From Nitrospirota bacterium (lineage in GTDB: Bacteria; Nitrospirota; Nitrospiria; Nitrospirales; Nitrospiraceae), in contig JAPLLG010000009.1 in NCBI GenBank assembly GCA_026387665.1, positions 1-64,000 on the forward strand: DNA of 64,000 nt, written 5' to 3'. Under the pieces are notes generated by a model that made no database searches, was not told the DNA's origin, and saw nothing but the letters and a program-made list of their open reading frames with translations. The position numbers and the translations under genes were made by a program. Positions 1 to 9,336 of this stretch are shown here, piece after piece (within the stretch, counting starts at the first letter, position 1; each line of letters begins with the position of its first letter).

Positions 1-233
1 CCCTTCACAACACAGGGGGTGGGGCGTCGAAGAAGAAGGCGGGATGGCGCTCTCGCGGGGGACAGGCCTGGAGTGGAAGGGGCCCCTTGGGAAGGCTCCC
101 GGAGGGCCTGGCCGCTGCTCCTCAGCGCCAGCTCGCACCCACTGGGAATGTAGGCTGAACACGACGCCGGCGGACACGCGGGCGCATCTTGGGGGGATGG
201 GGGTGTCGTCAGACTCCCCCGGTTTGGGTGCCT

Positions 234-563
234 ATGCTGTTGACGATCAAAGACCTTTCTGAACAGCTACGAATTAAACCCGCGACCCTCTACGCCTGGG
301 CCGCGCATGGCAAGATCCCCTGCCGAAAGATTCATGGGTTACTCCGGTTTGATCAAAACGACATAGACTGCTGGCTCGCTTCCTTCGCTCCCCCACCGTA
401 CGTACCGCCCCAGATCGGGAACCGGAGGGCTGACAAGTCCGACCTCGACCGGCTCATTGCGAGCGCAAAACGCGAGGTCTATACTTCCGGCCACGGGGAA
501 ACTAGACCGAGATCAAGCCTCATCAGGAAGGAGGAGCATGATGGGGCTCTTGAAGCGGAATAA
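234..563 (+). CDS. Excisionase-like helix-turn-helix protein
   Basis: 109-residue protein whose first 50 residues fit the MerR-like HTH of the excisionase/AlpA type: LTIKDLSEQL, then a YAWAAHGKIPCRKI recognition-helix and wing region, then LRFDQNDIDCWL. The remainder is basic and low in complexity. The ATG at 234 is preferred because the domain starts at once; an upstream in-frame ATG at 189 would add 15 unrelated residues. It lies just upstream of and overlaps the integrase gene by 26 nt, the usual layout of a recombination directionality factor with its integrase. Family known, exact role inferred: control of excision or transcription of the integrated element whose right end is here. Confidence 0.75.
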   Translation: MLLTIKDLSEQLRIKPATLYAWAAHGKIPCRKIHGLLRFDQNDIDCWLASFAPPPYVPPQIGNRRADKSDLDRLIASAKREVYTSGHGETRPRSSLIRKEEHDGALEAE

Positions 564-1635
564 GGTCTGGTGGATGAGTTTTATGTATCAAGGGCGACAA
601 GTTCGACGTACGACGGGTACGACGGACAAACGCACGGCCGAATCGATCCTGTGCAAGGTGAAGGTGCAAATTGCTGAAGGTCGGTTCTTTGAGAGGCGTG
701 AGGAACAGGAACGCACTTTTGGGGAAATGATGGATCGGTATCTCAAAGAGCGGTCGGTTCTGAAAGCGCCAAAGAGCCACCAGCGTGACTGTCAGGTCTT
801 GAACCATCTCCGGCCTGTGTTCGGAGCATCGGTGCTGGCCGAGGTCACGCCGAAGGTGCTGGCGGGCTACAAGACCCAACGGCGACTAGAGAACGCGGCT
901 CCTGCCACGATCAACAAGGAGCTACAGCTCGTCCGTCATGCGTTCAACGTGGCAATGCGCGAATGGGAGTGGTGCCGGGAGAACCCCATGCACCGAGTCT
1001 CGCTAGAGCAAGTGCGGAACGAAGTGGATCGTTGGCTGACGGCCAACGAAGAGGAGAGCCTCATCGCCTCGTCCTCGCCCTGGCTTCGAGAGATTATCGG
1101 TTTCGCGCTGAACACGGGCATGCGTCAAGGAGAGATCCTCAACCTGCAATGGCAGGACGTGGATTTTGCGCGAGGGATCCTCATGGTGATGAAGAGCAAG
1201 AACGGAACTCGCCGCACGATCCCCTTGAATGCGACCGTGTACGAGCTGTTAGCGGCTAAGCAAGCCACGACGGGAGCCTCATCCGGTCCCGTGTTCAGAA
1301 CCCCGCTCGGGCATGAACTCCAAGTACGCTACTTGGTTCGGGAGTTTTGCGAGGCACGCAATCGGGCAGGCATTCCAGACTTCCGCTTCCACGACATGCG
1401 GCACACGTTCGCCACGCGATTAGTACAACGTGGCGTGGATTTGTACAAGGTACAACGTCTGCTGGGTCACAAGACCAGCTTGATGACGCAACGGTATGCG
1501 CATCATTCGCCGGAGAGCTTGCGAGACGGCGTGAATGTCCTGGATCAGCCGCAACCGGAGCGATTTAGCACAAATTTAGCACAAGGACCGATTTTGAGCG
1601 GTCTTGCGAGAGCGAGGACTCTCGCAAGTTACTGA
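538..1635 (+). CDS. Tyrosine recombinase (integrase) of a tRNA-Lys-associated element
   Basis: 365 residues, phage-type integrase. An N-terminal SAM-like core-binding domain (about 60-150) precedes the catalytic domain, in which the full active site is visible: R196 in GMRQGE, K221, H285 and R288 in HDMRH, H311 in LLGH and nucleophile Y320 in QRYAH. The start at 538 has a strong Shine-Dalgarno (GGAAGGAGG) just ahead. The gene ends 7 nt before the encoded CCA of tRNA-Lys, so the element probably integrated into the 3' end of that tRNA and extends left beyond the window. It probably catalyses site-specific integration and excision. The gene appears intact. Confidence 0.93.
   Translation: MMGLLKRNKVWWMSFMYQGRQVRRTTGTTDKRTAESILCKVKVQIAEGRFFERREEQERTFGEMMDRYLKERSVLKAPKSHQRDCQVLNHLRPVFGASVLAEVTPKVLAGYKTQRRLENAAPATINKELQLVRHAFNVAMREWEWCRENPMHRVSLEQVRNEVDRWLTANEEESLIASSSPWLREIIGFALNTGMRQGEILNLQWQDVDFARGILMVMKSKNGTRRTIPLNATVYELLAAKQATTGASSGPVFRTPLGHELQVRYLVREFCEARNRAGIPDFRFHDMRHTFATRLVQRGVDLYKVQRLLGHKTSLMTQRYAHHSPESLRDGVNVLDQPQPERFSTNLAQGPILSGLARARTLASY
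1586..1628. other. Two adjacent hairpins at the integrase/tRNA junction
   Basis: GACCG(1586-1590)/CGGTC(1599-1603) and a perfect 9-bp stem CTTGCGAGA(1603-1611)/TCTCGCAAG(1620-1628) lie over the last codons of the integrase and 14 nt from the tRNA end. They could be a terminator or part of the attachment region. A direct repeat ATTTAGCACAA lies just upstream (about 1562-1585). Confidence 0.5.
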
Positions 1636-1642
1636 TTTTCTG

Positions 1643-1718
1643 TGGTGAGCCGGCTGGGGGTCGAACCCAGGACCCTCGCCTTAAAAGGGCGATGCTCTAC
1701 CAGCTGAGCTACCGGCTC
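1643..1718 (-). tRNA. tRNA-Lys (TTT)
   Basis: A full cloverleaf can be drawn on the minus strand: acceptor stem GAGCCGG/CCGGCTC, D-stem GCTC/GAGC, anticodon stem TCGCC/GGCGA with loop CTTTTAA (anticodon TTT), T-stem CTGGG/CCCAG with TTCGACC, and an encoded 3' CCA. The 3' end faces the integrase, consistent with use as an attachment site. Confidence 0.97.
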
Positions 1719-1783
1719 ACAAAATGGCGGGTGCGAATTCTACCACTGAAGATCGGTCTATGCCTAGAGAGGAAATCAATTTC

Positions 1784-3421
<1,638 letters not shown>

Positions 3422-3497
3422 GGGGCTGTAGCGCAGTTGGGAGCGCGCGTGAATGGCATTCACGAGGTCGCCGGTTCAATCCCGGCCAGCTCCACCA
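3422..3497 (+). tRNA. tRNA-Ala (GGC)
   Basis: Acceptor stem GGGGCTG/CAGCTCC, D-stem GCGC/GCGC, anticodon stem CGTGA/TCACG with loop ATGGCAT (anticodon GGC), T-arm with GGTTCAATCC, and encoded CCA at 3495-3497. Confidence 0.96.
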
Positions 3498-3601
3498 AAA
3501 TAATCACGCAGGCTCAGCAAACCTCGACATCCACCCCTAATCACCGAATGACCATCGGCTCCTCCCGGTAAGCGCGATCCGCCTGGTTCACGAAATTTCT
3601 C

Positions 3602-5446
3602 ATGCTCCAAATCGAATCCGTCTATAAACAATATTCCACGAGAGTGCTGCTTGAGGGCGCCACGGCGCATCTCCGCCCCGGTTCGCGGGTCGGCCTGGTG
3701 GGGCCTAACGGCGCCGGCAAAACGACTCTCTTCCGCATGATCCTCGAGGAGGAGTCGCCGGACAAGGGCACTATCCGCAAACGGCCCAGGCTCCGCATCG
3801 GCTATCTCCCGCAGGAGCTCGAAACCATCACGGGCAAAAACGTGCTGGACGCCACGCACCGCGACATCTATCCCGAGCATGAAGCCGAACGCATCCTCAT
3901 GGGATTGGGATTTTCGGAGCTCGACTTCGGGCGTGAAGTCGAAAAGCTGTCAGGCGGCTATCGGATGCGCGTCGCCTTGGCACATCTGCTGCTGAGCAAG
4001 CCTGACGTGCTGATGCTCGACGAGCCGACCAACCACTTGGACAAACCGACGCAGCGCTGGTTCGAGCAATTCCTCCTGGACTCGGAAATGACGCTGCTAA
4101 TCATCAGCCACGACACGGAATTTCTCAATCGTGTCGTCACCCACATCTGGGACCTCCGGCACCACAAGATCGAAGAATATCGCGGCAACTATACCTCGTT
4201 CCAAAAAATCCGCGCCGAACGGGACGCGCAGCAAGAAGCCGCCGCGGGACGCCAGGCCAAAGAAGTCGCGCGGGTTCAAACCTTCGTGGATCGATTCCGC
4301 TACCAGGCGAACAAAGCCAGCCAGGTCCAATCGCGCATCAAACAGCTTGATAAGGTCAAGATGATTGAGGTGAAGCGCGATCCCAAGCGGGTGAAGTTCA
4401 AATTCCCCATCCCCCCACCGAGCGGCCGGCAGGTGCTAGAGCTCCAGGGCGCGTCCAAACGCTATGGCGAAAAAGTGGTCTACGAGAAAGTCGACTGTTC
4501 GATCGAACGGGGCCAGCGCGTGGCGTTGGTAGGAGAAAACGGGGCGGGCAAAAGCACGCTGCTCAAGATGCTGGCCGGAGTGCTGGAGCCGGACAACGGC
4601 AAACGGTCTATCGGCCATGGTGTCACCCTGCACTACTTCGCCCAACACCAGGCAGAAACGCTGAACCCGGAACATACGATCCTGGAGTCCCTCGCCGAGG
4701 TTTCCAACCAGGCGGAAACGAATTTCCTCCGCGGGATTGCCGGCGCCTTCCTGTTTACCGGCGACGATCAAAAGAAACCGATCAAGGCCCTGAGCGGAGG
4801 CGAACGCAACCGCGTTGCGCTCGCACGGATGCTGGTCGAACCAGCCAATACCCTGCTGCTCGACGAACCGACCAACCACCTCGATCCGGCGTCGGTCGAC
4901 ATGCTCACCGACGCCCTCTCGGACTTTCCCGGCACGATCATCTTCATTTCACACGACCCGACCTTTCTGACCAGAGTCTGCACGCGCGTCATTGAAATCG
5001 AAGAGGGCAAGGCCCGCAGCTTCACCGGCGACTATGAATATTACTTGTGGAAGAAGGCGCAGGAAATCGAATCCATCAAGGAATCGAGCGAGGATCTGAA
5101 GGGGGCGGATCGCGGGAAAACCGTCGGACCGACCAAGGCCATGTTGTCGCAGACTCAGGCCAAACCCTCAGCCGGAGAGCGCCGCGATCTGAGTAAGACC
5201 CAGGCCCGCCTGGAGAAGCAAATCGTCAAAGCTGAAGCCGATATCGCCGAATGCGAGACGAAGATTAAAGCGCGGGACCTCGAGCTAGCCAACCCGGCAC
5301 TCTACAAAGATGAATCCACCAAGTGGAGCGTGCTGCAAACGGAATACGAGGGCTGGAAGAGTGAGCTGGCGCGGCTCACAACCAGGTGGGAAACGCTCTC
5401 AGCCGAACTGGAAGGCGTCAAACAAAAGCTGACGGCTTACGCGTAA
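3602..5446 (+). CDS. ABC-F family ATPase (YheS-like)
   Basis: 614 residues with two tandem ABC domains and no membrane segments. Walker A motifs GPNGAGKTT (about 37) and GENGAGKST (about 318), signature motifs LSGGYRMR and LSGGERNR, and Walker B LMLDEPTNHLD and LLLDEPTNHLD are all intact. A charged linker of about 80 residues joins the domains and the C-terminal 100 residues look like a coiled coil. ABC-F proteins act on the ribosome (translation factors or antibiotic protection), not in transport. Family E. coli YheS is the nearest layout by eye. The start ATG follows a weak ribosome site. A family A repeat begins 9 nt after the stop. Confidence 0.9.
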   Translation: MLQIESVYKQYSTRVLLEGATAHLRPGSRVGLVGPNGAGKTTLFRMILEEESPDKGTIRKRPRLRIGYLPQELETITGKNVLDATHRDIYPEHEAERILMGLGFSELDFGREVEKLSGGYRMRVALAHLLLSKPDVLMLDEPTNHLDKPTQRWFEQFLLDSEMTLLIISHDTEFLNRVVTHIWDLRHHKIEEYRGNYTSFQKIRAERDAQQEAAAGRQAKEVARVQTFVDRFRYQANKASQVQSRIKQLDKVKMIEVKRDPKRVKFKFPIPPPSGRQVLELQGASKRYGEKVVYEKVDCSIERGQRVALVGENGAGKSTLLKMLAGVLEPDNGKRSIGHGVTLHYFAQHQAETLNPEHTILESLAEVSNQAETNFLRGIAGAFLFTGDDQKKPIKALSGGERNRVALARMLVEPANTLLLDEPTNHLDPASVDMLTDALSDFPGTIIFISHDPTFLTRVCTRVIEIEEGKARSFTGDYEYYLWKKAQEIESIKESSEDLKGADRGKTVGPTKAMLSQTQAKPSAGERRDLSKTQARLEKQIVKAEADIAECETKIKARDLELANPALYKDESTKWSVLQTEYEGWKSELARLTTRWETLSAELEGVKQKLTAYA

Positions 5447-5455
5447 CAGACTACG

Positions 5456-5580
5456 GCAGACTGCTCAAAAAGTCCGTCCAGCAAGGCCGCAGCGAGTGAA
5501 GGCCTGAGGCGTACCCCTAGGGTACGTTGAAGGTCTGAACGACGCGAGAACGAAGCTGGCGGACTTTTTCAGCAGTCTGC
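5456..5580. repeat. Palindromic repeat family A, copy 1
   Basis: 125-nt element. Arms GCAGACTGCT and AGCAGTCTGC are exact reverse complements, followed inward by AAAAAGTCCG/CGGACTTTTT. The internal segment carries the small hairpin GCGTACCCC/GGGTACG and GAGAACGAAGCTGGCG. It fills the whole gap between two convergent genes, ending on the stop of the PilZ gene. Confidence 0.92.
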
Positions 5581-5969
5581 TAGGTGGAGGATTTGACCGT
5601 TTCTTCGAGGTAGTAAGACAACCAGCGGTTCTTTTCTTTCGTGACCAGCTCGTCCCAGACGACGCCGATCAGAAACCCCTTCTCCCACGGCTTGACCCAA
5701 GCCACTTTCCCGTCGAGCCGCTCCATCTGCTCTGCACGATCAGAATCCAGAAACGCCAATGACACGGTCACAGGCAGGGCCATCGCCAACTTCTCTTTCG
5801 TGTGCAAGCCTGCGCCGACTCTATTGACGTTATCCAATACGGCCGTCATCGCCTTGGCTCCACTTTTCGGGGAAATCAGCGCTGAGCCAACCAGCGTCGC
5901 CCGAACGAACTTACGCCGTTCATTCGTGGCTGCGATCAATCCACCATTTTTTTGATCCTGCCGCTTCAC
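5580..5969 (-). CDS. PilZ-domain protein
   Basis: 129 residues. Near the N-terminus RRKFVR gives the RxxxR half of the c-di-GMP binding motif. The second half is degenerate (VNRVGAGL where D/NxSxxG is expected), so nucleotide binding is possible but not assured. A beta-rich core ends in WDELV. There is no membrane segment, so it is probably a cytoplasmic effector or adaptor. The only plausible start is GTG at 5969. It converges on the ABC-F gene through repeat A1. What it controls cannot be told from its neighbours. Confidence 0.72.
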   Translation of the reverse strand: MKRQDQKNGGLIAATNERRKFVRATLVGSALISPKSGAKAMTAVLDNVNRVGAGLHTKEKLAMALPVTVSLAFLDSDRAEQMERLDGKVAWVKPWEKGFLIGVVWDELVTKEKNRWLSYYLEETVKSST

Positions 5970-6023
5970 AGGCCTAAGTATAACCGATTAGAAATCTTTG
6001 TCCACCGCCAGATAATACAACAA

Positions 6024-7313
6024 TTACGCGCTCTTAGGCCGATAGTACCGACGGCCCTTGAGCGATTCAGGGAGATGATCCTGCCCCCTGGCCTGGGGAT
6101 CGTCATGGACATAGCGATAGCCTTTCCCGTACCCGAACCCCTTCATCATCGATGTCACGGCATTCCGTAAATGGAGAGGGACTCCCAGATTTCCATGAGA
6201 TTTTGCATCTTCCATGGCTTCAAGTAATCCGACGTAGGAGGCATTATCTTTGGGCCTGGTGGCGAGATAGGTTGTTCCTTGAGCTAAGTTGATCTGTGCC
6301 TCTGGAAGCCCCACAAACTGCACAGCCTGAGCGACTGCGGTCGCCACCACCAACCCCATCGGATCGGCATTCCCTACGTCCTCAGAGGCAAAGATCACCA
6401 GGCGTCTCGCAATGAATTTCGGGTCCTCCCCTCCTTCCAACATCCGGGCAAGCCAATAGAGGGCTCCATCAGGATCGGAATCGCGGAGGCTCTTAATGTA
6501 GGCGGAGATGACGTTGTAATGTTCTTCACCGGACTTGTCGTACCGGATCGACTTCTTCATTAGCGCGGCTTCCAGCGCCGCTCCATCGATCAGGCGAGTC
6601 CCGTCAGGCCCGGCCTGCTGCTGCCGGACCACAAAATCTAGCGCCGTCAGAAGCGCCCTGGCATCGCCGTTGCCATAGGCAATCAATCGTTCCTGGGCCT
6701 CAGGGGACAGGCTGGCCTTCCACTTCCCCAATCCGATCTCAGAATCTGTGAGCGCCCGGTCCAGGATCTGCCCGAGCGCCTCGGGTGAAAGGGACTTGAG
6801 CACGATAACCAAAGAGCGAGACAGAAGGGGTGAAATCACTTCGAAGGAAGGGTTCTCCGTCGTCGCCCCGACCAGGATGATCGTCCCCCGCTCAACATGG
6901 GGAAGAAAGGCGTCCTGCTGCGCCTTATTGAACCGATGGATTTCGTCGACAAAGAGGATGGTTCGTTGACCGTTGATGGCCTGGCGTTGCTCCGCGGTCT
7001 TGATGATGGCCCGCAGTTCCGGCACCCCCCCTGTGACCGCCGAGAAGGGCACGAACTGCGCTTTGGTATGGCGCGCGACGAGATGAGCCAGCGTGGTTTT
7101 GCCGGAGCCAGGCGGCCCCCAGAAGATGACGGAGGACAATTGATCCGCCTCGATGGCCCTCCGCAAGGGCCGATCCGGCGCCGTGATGTCATCCTGCCCG
7201 ACGAAATCCGCGAACTCACGAGGCCTCAAACGCTCGGCCAAGGGAGCCTCAACGGACTTCCCCCCTTCGGGAGTGCCAAATAAATCGGGAGTCTGATCGT
7301 GAGCAGTCATCAT
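6024..7313 (-). CDS. rarA: Replication-associated recombination protein RarA (MgsA)
   Basis: 429 residues, AAA+ clamp-loader-like ATPase that acts at stalled replication forks. Walker A GPPGSGKTT (about 55), Walker B FVDEIHRFNKAQQD, sensor 1 GATTENPSFEV, then the RarA-specific C-terminal tetramerisation region with ASEDVGNADP and the GYGKGYRYVHDDP tail. Two adjacent ATG codons (7313 and 7310) are possible starts and neither has a strong ribosome site. It is the last but one gene of a minus-strand run, 65 nt after folE. Confidence 0.96.
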   Translation of the reverse strand: MMTAHDQTPDLFGTPEGGKSVEAPLAERLRPREFADFVGQDDITAPDRPLRRAIEADQLSSVIFWGPPGSGKTTLAHLVARHTKAQFVPFSAVTGGVPELRAIIKTAEQRQAINGQRTILFVDEIHRFNKAQQDAFLPHVERGTIILVGATTENPSFEVISPLLSRSLVIVLKSLSPEALGQILDRALTDSEIGLGKWKASLSPEAQERLIAYGNGDARALLTALDFVVRQQQAGPDGTRLIDGAALEAALMKKSIRYDKSGEEHYNVISAYIKSLRDSDPDGALYWLARMLEGGEDPKFIARRLVIFASEDVGNADPMGLVVATAVAQAVQFVGLPEAQINLAQGTTYLATRPKDNASYVGLLEAMEDAKSHGNLGVPLHLRNAVTSMMKGFGYGKGYRYVHDDPQARGQDHLPESLKGRRYYRPKSA

Positions 7314-7378
7314 CTCACAGGCTGCAGGAAGACTATGGCGGCACGCCGGCACGTCACTCGTTCACCCAACGTAGGCAA

Positions 7379-8026
7379 CTAATCGGAATCGCCGACGCTG
7401 CCACGGCGGATGAGCTTCAAAAACTCCAGCCTGGTTTGCGGCTGACTGCGGAAGGCGCCGAGCATGGAGCTCGTGACCGCGGTGGTATTCTGTTTTTCGA
7501 CGCCCCGCATCATCATGCAGAGGTGCCGCGCTTCGACGACCACGCCCACTCCATGGGCATTGAGCTTGGATTTGAGCGTTTCGGCGATCTGGACGGTCAA
7601 CCGTTCCTGGACTTGGAGCCGTCTCGCAAAGGTGTCCACGATGCGAGGAATCTTGCTGAGCCCCACCACCTTCTTGTTGGGCAGATACCCCACATGGACC
7701 TTGCCGTAGAAGGGCAGAAGATGATGTTCGCACATGCTGAAGAAATCGATGTCCTTCACGATCACCATCTCGTCGTACTCGATGGGAAAGAGCGCGCCGT
7801 TTAAGAGGTGGTCAATGTCCCGCTGATACCCCTGAGTCATGAAAGCGAGGGCCTTGGCCACTCGCTCAGGAGTCTTCACAAGCCCGTTCCGGCCTGGCTT
7901 TTCGCCGAGCGCGAGCAACATTTCCGTCACCAGGGATTGCAGCACATCCAGATCCACTGGTTTGCCGCTCCCGTTGACGTCTTCAACCTGTCGCTGCCCC
8001 CGCCGCTTGACTGCCTGCTTAGCCAT
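7379..8026 (-). CDS. folE: GTP cyclohydrolase I
   Basis: 215 residues. Converts GTP to 7,8-dihydroneopterin triphosphate, the entry to folate, biopterin and deazapurine synthesis. Zinc ligands are visible in [10 protein letters not shown] and in RHLCMMMRG, and the GLSKIPRIV substrate segment is intact. A 30-residue basic N-terminal extension precedes the catalytic core. The ATG at 8026 has an AGAGAGGG ribosome site. The gene overlaps the upstream queD-like gene by 8 nt, so the two pterin enzymes are co-translated and probably consecutive in one pathway. Confidence 0.96.
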   Translation of the reverse strand: MAKQAVKRRGQRQVEDVNGSGKPVDLDVLQSLVTEMLLALGEKPGRNGLVKTPERVAKALAFMTQGYQRDIDHLLNGALFPIEYDEMVIVKDIDFFSMCEHHLLPFYGKVHVGYLPNKKVVGLSKIPRIVDTFARRLQVQERLTVQIAETLKSKLNAHGVGVVVEARHLCMMMRGVEKQNTTAVTSSMLGAFRSQPQTRLEFLKLIRRGSVGDSD

Positions 8027-8468
8027 GCCGTCCCTCTCTGAGCACCGGGGCCTGACTCGACGACCCCGCATACTCGAAATAATTGTCGCGCGTTTCGATC
8101 AATCCAACTTTTTCCAACTGTCCGGCTGGAAGGTGCTTCACGAGGAGATCCCAGATCAGCAGCACCAGGTTTTCCCCCGTTGTGGTGCAATCGGCAAATT
8201 CAGGATCGAGGTTGAGATCGTGATGGTCGAATCTGGCGACCACCTGCTCGCCGACAACCTGATCCAACCGACCGAGATCGAAGCCCCCCCTTGGCGCTGC
8301 CGACACAGCACTCTGCACCGTCACCAACACGACATAGTTATGGCCATGCCCGTTGGGATTATTGCATTTCCCGAACGCCGCCCAGTTTTCTTCTGGCGAT
8401 AAATGATCCGTGTGCAGCCGATGGGCCGCACAGAACCGATATCGTCTCGTCACGCTTGCCTGGGCCAT
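8019..8468 (-). CDS. 6-pyruvoyl-tetrahydropterin synthase / QueD family protein
   Basis: 149 residues, T-fold enzyme. Zinc-binding His in FCAAHRLH and in the HGHNY motif; the catalytic Cys lies in [13 protein letters not shown], which resembles the biopterin-type PTPS motif as closely as bacterial QueD. The C-terminal ETRDNYFEY holds a conserved Glu. It acts on dihydroneopterin triphosphate made by FolE, giving 6-carboxy- or 6-pyruvoyl-tetrahydropterin. Which product is made cannot be settled from sequence alone. Start ATG at 8468; translationally overlapping with folE. Confidence 0.88.
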   Translation of the reverse strand: MAQASVTRRYRFCAAHRLHTDHLSPEENWAAFGKCNNPNGHGHNYVVLVTVQSAVSAAPRGGFDLGRLDQVVGEQVVARFDHHDLNLDPEFADCTTTGENLVLLIWDLLVKHLPAGQLEKVGLIETRDNYFEYAGSSSQAPVLREGRHG

Positions 8469-8586
8469 CGTGGATTCAGCTCACATCCAGCTCAAAAAAG
8501 AAAAGCCAGGGCTGCCCGAGACTCGGACAATCCTGGCTTCCCCTCACAGTCAACCTACCAACTCGCGCCACACCAGCGCCCATGCC

Positions 8587-8907
8587 TTAGGCGCTGAAAG
8601 AGCTGCCGCAGCCACAGGTCGTCTTCGCTTGCGGATTTTTGATCGCAAACCCGGAGCCCTGCAGACTATCGACATAATCGACCTCAGCGCCTTGCAAGAG
8701 CGGGGCGCTCTGCGAATCCATGATGACCTTCACTTCATTCTTTTCGAACACCGTGTCGTCATCGCCCATCTTCGATTCGAAGGCCATGCCGTATTGGTAG
8801 CCATGGCATCCGCCGCCTTTGACGTAGACGCGCAACCCGATGATATCTTTCTCTTCCACCATTAATTCTTTAATCTTTTGTTCCGCAATCGCCGTAATCG
8901 TCAACAT
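8587..8907 (-). CDS. erpA: A-type iron-sulfur cluster carrier (ErpA/IscA-like)
   Basis: 106 residues, the family length. The three cluster-ligating cysteines are in GGCHGYQY and the C-terminal CGCGSSF. It delivers Fe-S clusters to apo-proteins in the cytoplasm. AGGAGG lies upstream of the ATG at 8907. It is followed by the pterin genes and preceded by a 2Fe-2S ferredoxin and NuoF, so Fe-S clients are next door. ErpA is favoured over IscA because no isc genes are nearby; this is a mild preference. Confidence 0.9.
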   Translation of the reverse strand: MLTITAIAEQKIKELMVEEKDIIGLRVYVKGGGCHGYQYGMAFESKMGDDDTVFEKNEVKVIMDSQSAPLLQGAEVDYVDSLQGSGFAIKNPQAKTTCGCGSSFSA

Positions 8908-8976
8908 TAGGATCCTCCTCTTGTGACCAGGCCGTCATTCGAAAACCTGCCTGGAATGACTTAGTGTAACACCTCT

Positions 8977-9324
8977 CTACCGAATTTCAATACCCTGCGA
9001 CTCAGACTGCCCCGTCGTGGGCGCCACCCACTTACCTTCGGGCACTAACACCACCACGTCTCCCAGCACCTTGGCCTGGCACCCGAGGCGGTGCCACGGC
9101 TCGCTGAGGGCTTCCCGATCGAGAAGATCCTGCTCGTCGAAATCAATCTCCGACAGGTTCTCCGTGCCGATCTGCACTTCCACCCGACAGGTCGTGCATG
9201 AGGCATTCCCGCCGCAATCATTATTCAACACAAACCCGAGCAGCTTCGACGCCTCCAGCAGTGACGTATTGAGCTCAACCTCTCCGCTTTTGCCCTGAGG
9301 ATGGAGAAACGTCACGCGCGGCAT
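8977..9324 (-). CDS. 2Fe-2S ferredoxin
   Basis: 115 residues, adrenodoxin/plant-type fold. Cluster cysteines in DCGGNASCTTC and the distal RLGCQAKV. The ATG at 9324 has AGGAGG 8 nt upstream, better placed than the in-frame GTG two codons earlier. The ORF begins 12 nt after the nuoF-like gene stops, so the two are in one operon, and this ferredoxin is the likely redox partner of the NuoF protein. The C-terminal tail after VLVPEGKW is variable. Confidence 0.93.
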   Translation of the reverse strand: MPRVTFLHPQGKSGEVELNTSLLEASKLLGFVLNNDCGGNASCTTCRVEVQIGTENLSEIDFDEQDLLDREALSEPWHRLGCQAKVLGDVVVLVPEGKWVAPTTGQSESQGIEIR

Positions 9325-9336
9325 CGCCACTCCCTC

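Noticed and set aside
44-262. Open frame of 72 codons at the left edge
   Set aside because: No ribosome site, low-complexity Gly/Pro/Arg composition typical of GC-rich noncoding DNA, overlaps the HTH gene in another frame.
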